Shown here piece after piece: positions 1-5,451 of a stretch of 5,451 nt of DNA. The position numbers and the translations under genes are program-made. This DNA is from CAYWRO01 sp964460345 (lineage in GTDB: Bacteria > Planctomycetota > Phycisphaerae > Phycisphaerales > UBA1924), in the NCBI GenBank assembly GCA_964460345.1, contig CAYWRO010000134.1:1-5451 (forward strand). The letters are read 5' to 3'. The notes under the pieces are model-generated. The model was not told where the DNA came from. It ran no database searches and saw only the letters and a program-made list of their open reading frames with translations. The first letter of the stretch is position 1, and every line of letters begins with the position of its first letter.

Positions 1-2
1 AG

Positions 3-2144
<2,142 letters not shown>

Positions 2145-2174
2145 CGTCAGCGGAGCAGCAGCCTTTGAAAACGA

Positions 2175-2202
2175 AAGGGGCGAGCCGTTCGGCTCGCCCC
2201 TT
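2175..2202. terminator. Likely bidirectional intrinsic terminator between convergent genes
   Basis: A perfect 10-bp GC-rich stem (GGGGCGAGCC at 2177-2186, GGCTCGCCCC at 2191-2200) closes a 4-base loop. Flanking AA/TT extends the stem to 12 bp. The hairpin lies about 30 bases past the ppdK stop and about 37 bases past the stop of the facing minus-strand gene. Read on the minus strand, the stem is followed by TTTCGTTTTC, the better U-tract; on the plus strand by TTGTTCATGT, which is weaker. It should therefore stop the minus-strand transcript at least as well as ppdK. Function is inferred from structure and position. Confidence 0.8.
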
Positions 2203-2238
2203 GTTCATGTGTGATCCGATGATGATTGCTGGGCCGCG

Positions 2239-3432
2239 TTATTTGGCCGCCTTCTCAACCGCCGCGAGCAACTGCTCTTCCGTCGGGCAGCCGAGGAAGG
2301 TCTCCGTCACGTCGCCAGCCTTGCTCAACACGACGACGGATGGGAAGCCGAGCACCTTGTAGGCCTTGGCCGTCTCCGTTCCGCCCGTGAGCACGTCAAA
2401 CGTGTACCCGTGCTGCTGCACGTATGCGGTGGTCGCCGACGCGTCTGTCTCCCGGCAGGTGACGCCGACAAACTTGATCTCCTGGCCCTCGAAGTACGTG
2501 TGGAGCTCCTGCATCAGGTCGAGGCACGCTTCCGACTTGGCGAAGACCGGGCCCCAGAAGGTGAGCACCACCACGCTGCCCTGGTAGTCGGTCAGCGACT
2601 TCTGCTCACCCGACGTGGTGGGCAGCGCGAAGGCGGGTCCCGGCGTCCCGGCCGCCAGGCCGATCTCCGGCGCCGGCTCCTGCTGTGCGGGCGTCTGCTG
2701 CGCCCGCTGCGGCACGAACCGGTCCACCTTGAACCCCTCCGGCACGGCAACCGCCAGATCCGCAACCTTCAGTCCCGCATCGGCCTGCAGGTCGGCGATC
2801 TCCAGAACCTTGGCGACGTTGTTGGTGCCGACCATTGCTTCCCGCCGCGGCAGCAGGTCCGCCACGCCGATGTGGTACACCGTCTTGCGGCCGTCGTCGG
2901 TGGAGGCCTCGATGACGTTGCAGAGCACGCCGCCGATCTCCTCGACGCCGGTCTGCTTCAGGTTCGCGGCCTCGAGGGCGCCCTTGTAGGGCTCCGGCGC
3001 GACGAACACGTCAAACAGCACCTGGTTGGTGTAGTTCTCGATCGTCTGACGGGCCTTGCCCTCCGTCATCGGGCGCTCGTACACCGTGTTGTTGCTCTTG
3101 TCGATCCAGGAGTACGTCTTGCCGTCCGACCCGGCGGTGAACTCGGTGGGCTCCTGGTTCTTGACGCCGATGGACCCGGAAAGCCACATCGCTGGCGCCG
3201 CGTCCGTGCGGACAAGCTTCACCTCGCCGCTGATGTCCAGCAGCCCGTCCAGGGGACCGCCGGAATAGAACCGTTTCGCCTTGTAGGAGACCGACTCGAG
3301 GCCCTTGATCGCCTCAGCCGAGTCACGAAGAACCTGTTCGGCCGCGGCGTCAACCTGGGCCATGGTGGGGCTGACCAGCACGCTGCTCGCGACGATGGCC
3401 CAGGCGGCCACTGATGTATTCATCATCCTCAC
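2239..3432 (-). CDS. Exported LolA/DUF2092-like plus thioredoxin-fold protein lacking the CxxC active site
   Basis: A 397-residue protein, function unknown. Residues 1-25 look like a Sec signal peptide: Arg at 2, a hydrophobic stretch at about 8-20, and likely cleavage after Met-Ala at 24-25, so it should act in the periplasm or cell envelope. Residues about 28-240 resemble the beta-rich LolA/DUF2092-type domain (outer-membrane lipoprotein-sorting-like), which may bind a lipid or hydrophobic ligand. A Gln/Pro/Ala-rich linker spans about 243-257. Residues about 260-397 form a TlpA/AhpC-like thioredoxin domain: PGPAFALPTTSG, the strand VVVLTFWGP, and a cis-proline loop GFPSVVVL (P364). The usual WCxxC after FW is instead V-F-A-K-S (296-300); the nearest cysteine is C303. 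Ordinary thiol-disulfide reductase activity is therefore unlikely. The mature part has four cysteines (171, 303, 326, 382). The start is uncertain: GTG at 3432 keeps a positive n-region, while ATG at 3426 gives 395 residues. It is convergent with ppdK and co-directional with trpC, 183 bases downstream of it. The fold calls come from pattern recognition, not a search. Confidence 0.85.
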   Translation of the reverse strand: MRMMNTSVAAWAIVASSVLVSPTMAQVDAAAEQVLRDSAEAIKGLESVSYKAKRFYSGGPLDGLLDISGEVKLVRTDAAPAMWLSGSIGVKNQEPTEFTAGSDGKTYSWIDKSNNTVYERPMTEGKARQTIENYTNQVLFDVFVAPEPYKGALEAANLKQTGVEEIGGVLCNVIEASTDDGRKTVYHIGVADLLPRREAMVGTNNVAKVLEIADLQADAGLKVADLAVAVPEGFKVDRFVPQRAQQTPAQQEPAPEIGLAAGTPGPAFALPTTSGEQKSLTDYQGSVVVLTFWGPVFAKSEACLDLMQELHTYFEGQEIKFVGVTCRETDASATTAYVQQHGYTFDVLTGGTETAKAYKVLGFPSVVVLSKAGDVTETFLGCPTEEQLLAAVEKAAK

Positions 3433-3433
3433 G

Positions 3434-3445
3434 CTCCAATCCCTC
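3434..3445 (-). promoter_or_regulatory. Two overlapping candidate ribosome binding sites for the thioredoxin-like gene
   Basis: On the minus strand GAGGG (3445-3441) lies 8 bases before the GTG at 3432, and GGAG (3437-3434) lies 7 bases before the ATG at 3426. Both spacings are acceptable, so the Shine-Dalgarno evidence does not settle the start. The GTG start retains the only positive residue ahead of the signal-peptide core, which slightly favours it. The two proteins differ by only two residues. Confidence 0.45.
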
Positions 3446-3615
3446 GCTGTGTGTAAACCCGTATGTCTGTGTCAGCCGCGACCTTACGTCGCACGCGGAC
3501 CTTCGTAAAGGCCGAAATGGTACGCCCCGCGACTTGGGGTTGATCCGCCGAGAAGCCGCTCCGGACAGGTCGTGAACCACACGACATATCGACCCGCGGC
3601 GGCGGAGTCTTGTGT

Positions 3616-4446
3616 CTAACGCACCTGACGGCCGAGTAGTTCAGCCAACGCCGCACCTGGATCACTTTGTTTCATCAGATGTTCGCCGACCAGCATAATC
3701 CGCACGCCGGCGGAACGCAGGCGAGTCAGGTCGTCGCGGGTACGAATTCCGGATTCGCTGACGAGGACAGAGGGATCATCGACCAGCGCCAGCAGGCGCA
3801 GCGTGTGGTTCAGGTCGACCTCGAGCGTGCTCAGATTACGGTTGTTGATGCCGAGGAGGCCGTAGCTCGGGTGGGGGAACCCAACATGTGGGCGTACCCG
3901 GAGCAGATTGTCCATATCATGTGTTTCGACGAGCGCCGTCAGGTGGAGTTGCTGCGCCAGGATCAGCATGTCCACGAGTTGGCTCTCGTTCAGGCACTCG
4001 GCGATGAGCAGCACCGCGTCCGCCCCGTGCGCCCGGCTCTCCCAAAGCTGCCACGGGTCGATGATGAAGTCCTTCCGAAGGACGGGAAGGCCGACGGCAG
4101 ACTTGATCTGCTCCATCCAGGCAAGGTCGCCCCCGAAATAAGGGGAGTCGGTGAGGCAGGAGATGGCTGCCGCGCCGTTGTCGGCGTATCGCCGGGCGAC
4201 CGCGGCGGGATCGAAGTCCTGCTCGTACTCAGGGCGGATCCATCCGGCCGACGGGCTCCGGCGTTTCACTTCCGCGATGATGGAGACGTGTCCCTTGTTT
4301 GGGTGGTTGGTGACCGCGGCGAAGAAGTTCCGGGGAGGCTCGGCCTGTGCCACCATGGCCTCCAGCTCCGGAAAGGGGATGGCGGCCTTTCGCTCCTCCA
4401 CCTCGCGGCGCTTGTGCTCGACGATCTCGTGCAGGACGTCCGGCAT
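3616..4446 (-). CDS. trpC: Indole-3-glycerol phosphate synthase
   Basis: This cytoplasmic tryptophan-pathway enzyme closes the indole ring: CdRP is converted to indole-3-glycerol phosphate with loss of CO2 and water. The 276-residue protein is a single (beta/alpha)8 barrel preceded by the usual N-terminal helix (MPDVLHEIVEHKRREVEERK). Catalytic residues expected from the Sulfolobus enzyme are all visible: E59 and K61 in IIAEVKRRSPS, K125 in LRKDF, E174 in LVETHD, N201 in GINNRNLSTL, and E231-S232 in SESGI. GEHLMK near residue 254 forms part of the phosphate site. The ATG at 4446 is chosen because the family normally starts here; the in-frame ATG at 4506 would add 20 Pro/Ala-rich residues not typical of the family. 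Neither start has a clear Shine-Dalgarno. The segment between E174 and N201 is six residues longer than in E. coli TrpC. No trpF, trpB, trpA or trpD adjoins it, so the trp genes seem dispersed. The next gene on this strand starts 183 bases downstream. Confidence 0.96.
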   Translation of the reverse strand: MPDVLHEIVEHKRREVEERKAAIPFPELEAMVAQAEPPRNFFAAVTNHPNKGHVSIIAEVKRRSPSAGWIRPEYEQDFDPAAVARRYADNGAAAISCLTDSPYFGGDLAWMEQIKSAVGLPVLRKDFIIDPWQLWESRAHGADAVLLIAECLNESQLVDMLILAQQLHLTALVETHDMDNLLRVRPHVGFPHPSYGLLGINNRNLSTLEVDLNHTLRLLALVDDPSVLVSESGIRTRDDLTRLRSAGVRIMLVGEHLMKQSDPGAALAELLGRQVR

Positions 4447-4465
4447 TGCAATGATTGTTGGGGCA

Positions 4466-4487
4466 GCGGCCGGCTCAGGTTGGCCGC
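4466..4487. repeat. Short inverted repeat in the trpC/protease divergent gap
   Basis: GCGGCC (4466-4471) and GGCCGC (4482-4487) form a perfect 6-bp inverted repeat around a 10-base loop. It lies 20-41 bases upstream of the chosen trpC ATG and 55 bases before the divergent GTG. It could be an RNA hairpin in the trpC leader or an operator half-site pair. Such short GC-rich repeats also occur by chance in DNA of this composition, so function is unproven. No Trp-rich leader peptide, T-box or U-tract accompanies it. Confidence 0.25.
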
Positions 4488-4532
4488 ACGGGGGTGAAAA
4501 GGTCATCGACTGTTCGGCAGCGTCCGATCAGC

Positions 4533-4537
4533 GGGAG
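4533..4537 (+). promoter_or_regulatory. Ribosome binding site supporting the GTG start of the CPBP protease gene
   Basis: GGGAG ends five bases before the GTG at 4543. This is the only good Shine-Dalgarno near the beginning of this reading frame. With the hydrophobic segment beginning within the first ten residues, it supports GTG as the start. Confidence 0.6.
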
Positions 4538-4542
4538 CGCCC

Positions 4543-5406
4543 GTGGCAGAAACCATCTCCACCTCATTGCTGATCGGTCTCTACGTTATCGGTCTTGCCG
4601 TCCCGATCTGGCTGTGGCGGCGAGACGTGATCCGGCCCGGCTCGTTCAAACGGGCCGGCCTGCGCGAGGTCCGGCCCGTGGATGGGCTCATCTGGCTGGT
4701 CTGCGCGGTCGCCATGTACATGACCCAGTTTGTCGGGCAGGCGATCGCGATTGCCGTCATCGAGGCCGCCGGCTTGGGGAGCGTGGAGGAGCTGGCTGCC
4801 GGCCGGGCGACCCTTGCGACGCAAACGGTATTGCTGACAATGGTTTACCTGCCCCAGTTCGTCGCCGCGGCAGCGCTGATCTACCTGCTCAGGGGACGTG
4901 CCGGGCCGCGGAGCGGCCTGACCTGGCGGTGGCAGGACGTGCCCCGCGGCGTCGGCGCGATGTTGCTCGCCACCCCGACATTTCTGCTGCTTTCGGCCGC
5001 GATTCAGTTCGTTGTGACGCTGGTCACCGGTGAGCCGCCCGAGGCAATCGCCCACAGCACGCTGGACCAGATGCTTCAAGAGCGGGAAAGCCCCTGGTTT
5101 TGGGGAATGTGTGCGGCAGTCGTGATCGGCGCGCCGATCAGCGAGGAGGTCACGTACAGGCTCTTCATCCAGTCGGCGCTCCTGCGATGGACGGGCAACG
5201 CATGGCTGTCGATCGGGATCACCTCCGTCTGGTTTGGGCTCATGCACGCCGGCAGCGTCCCCTGGTATGGGCTTATCGCCCTCATCGCGCTGGGCGCGAT
5301 GTTCGGAGTTGCCTTTGAGCGCACTGGGCGGATCGGGGTGCCCATCGTGATGCACGCGGTCTTTAACGCTTCGCAGATCGCTCTGGGGCTTGCACAGTCG
5401 ACCTGA
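4543..5406 (+). CDS. CPBP-family (CAAX protease/Abi-like) intramembrane metalloprotease
   Basis: A 287-residue polytopic membrane protein of the CPBP family (Rce1-like glutamate intramembrane proteases). About eight hydrophobic segments are visible, near residues 6-25, 48-74, 95-116, 135-162, 186-200, 220-236, 241-257 and 264-284. All family motifs are intact: EExxxR at E201-E202...R206 (ISEEVTYR), FxxxH at F231...H235 (FGLMH), and HxxxN at H271...N275 (HAVFN), so it should be catalytically competent. The substrate cannot be told from sequence. Bacterial members have been tied to bacteriocin self-immunity, protein processing or no known role, and no bacteriocin-like small ORF or prenylation gene is visible here. 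It starts with GTG behind GGGAG and is divergent from trpC. The gap of about 96 bases must hold both promoters, though no clear -35/-10 pair is recognisable. The downstream ORF start follows after 28 bases on the same strand, so read-through is possible. Confidence 0.93.
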   Translation: MAETISTSLLIGLYVIGLAVPIWLWRRDVIRPGSFKRAGLREVRPVDGLIWLVCAVAMYMTQFVGQAIAIAVIEAAGLGSVEELAAGRATLATQTVLLTMVYLPQFVAAAALIYLLRGRAGPRSGLTWRWQDVPRGVGAMLLATPTFLLLSAAIQFVVTLVTGEPPEAIAHSTLDQMLQERESPWFWGMCAAVVIGAPISEEVTYRLFIQSALLRWTGNAWLSIGITSVWFGLMHAGSVPWYGLIALIALGAMFGVAFERTGRIGVPIVMHAVFNASQIALGLAQST

Positions 5407-5423
5407 TGGGGCCGGGTTCGCCC

Positions 5424-5429
5424 TAGAAT
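5424..5429 (+). promoter_or_regulatory. Possible -10 element for the gene entering at the right edge
   Basis: TAGAAT matches the TATAAT consensus at five of six positions and ends five bases before the ATG at 5435. At that distance transcription would start at or next to the ATG, giving a leaderless mRNA. The nearest -35-like hexamer is TCGACC at 5399-5404, which is weak and has a long 19-base spacer. No usable Shine-Dalgarno lies before the ATG, which fits leaderless expression, but the evidence is slight. Confidence 0.3.
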
Positions 5430-5434
5430 CAGGC

Positions 5435-5451
5435 ATGCCGACGTACGTGTA
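5435..5451 (+). CDS. Start of a probable FmdB-type zinc-ribbon protein, cut by the window edge
   Basis: Only ATG CCG ACG TAC GTG TA is present, reading M-P-T-Y-V and then a codon starting TA, which must be Tyr if the frame stays open. MPTY followed by an aromatic two residues later is the characteristic opening of FmdB/CxxC_CxxC_SSSS zinc-ribbon proteins, small proteins with two CxxC pairs. The cysteines lie beyond the window, so the family call rests on five or six residues. The position, 28 bases after the stop of the upstream gene with a -10-like hexamer before it, fits a real gene start. Confidence 0.4.

Noticed and set aside
2410..3414. A 334-codon open frame on the plus strand opposite the thioredoxin-like gene
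   Set aside because: It lies wholly antisense to a gene with a signal peptide and recognisable domains. Its translation is Arg/Leu/Val/Gly-rich with no motif, as expected for an antisense frame in high-GC DNA.
3433..3615. A search for a promoter, small gene or terminator between trpC and the thioredoxin-like gene
   Set aside because: A weak hairpin (3496-3514, seven pairs with one bulge, no U-tract) and a CTGACA-like hexamer without a good -10 partner are the best candidates. Minus-strand frames here run into the flanking genes and have no family signature. None is strong enough to annotate.
3667..4497. A 276-codon open frame on the plus strand opposite trpC
   Set aside because: It is almost exactly antisense to trpC, which has every catalytic residue. 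The translation shows no fold or motif and looks like a composition artefact.
4447..4506. An N-terminally extended TrpC starting at the ATG at 4506
   Set aside because: It would add 20 Pro/Ala-rich residues not typical of the family, has no Shine-Dalgarno, and would leave only 36 bases between divergent start codons. The ATG at 4446 matches the normal family start.
4447..4540. A tryptophan attenuator or T-box in the trpC leader
   Set aside because: There is no run of Trp codons, no competing hairpins with a U-tract, and no T-box-like element; only one 6-bp inverted repeat is present.
5409..5423. A GGGC/GCCC hairpin after the CPBP gene as a terminator
   Set aside because: The stem has only four base pairs with a seven-base loop and no following T-run.
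4564..5436. A 290-codon minus-strand frame opposite the CPBP protease gene
   Set aside because: It is antisense to a gene with all CPBP motifs. The translation is Arg/Pro/Asp-rich with no hydrophobic core or recognisable domain.
4543..5451. A bacteriocin immunity or phage-defence module around the CPBP (Abi-like) protein
   Set aside because: No small leader-type peptide, ABC transporter, toxin or other defence gene is adjacent. The neighbours are trpC and a likely zinc-ribbon gene, so the family name alone does not justify this.

Overview
This is a GC-rich bacterial chromosomal window (estimated by eye, above 60% GC) that is almost fully coding. It holds one 5'-truncated gene, three complete genes and probably the first six codons of a fifth. 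The mix suggests a planctomycete-like bacterium: a bacterial-type pyruvate phosphate dikinase, a lone trpC, an exported LolA/DUF2092-like domain joined to a thioredoxin fold, and a possible FmdB-type start. This placement rests on general knowledge of gene content and was not tested by any search, so it is tentative. No phage, transposon, tRNA, rRNA, CRISPR or toxin-antitoxin feature is visible.

Layout. Bases 1-2144 (+) carry the C-terminal four fifths of ppdK; about 160 N-terminal residues lie outside the window. A strong GC hairpin at 2175-2202 sits between the convergent ends of ppdK and the next gene and probably terminates transcription from both sides. Bases 2239-3432 (-) encode an exported two-domain protein with a LolA/DUF2092-like N-terminus and a thioredoxin/TlpA-like C-terminus that has lost the CxxC active site. 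After a 183-base gap with no convincing element, 3616-4446 (-) encode TrpC, with all catalytic residues present. A short gap of about 96 bases separates trpC from a divergent CPBP-family (CAAX protease-like) membrane protein gene at 4543-5406 (+). The last 17 bases begin an ORF reading MPTYV, the typical start of FmdB-type zinc-ribbon proteins, behind a -10-like hexamer.

How the genes relate. They look like independent housekeeping or accessory units, not one pathway: pyruvate/PEP interconversion, a cell-envelope thioredoxin-like protein, one tryptophan-synthesis step without its usual trp neighbours, and a membrane protease. The thioredoxin-like gene and trpC share a strand and could be co-transcribed, but 183 bases separate them and no functional link is evident. 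The observation most worth following is the thioredoxin-fold domain without a nucleophilic cysteine. I see no convincing undescribed multi-gene system.
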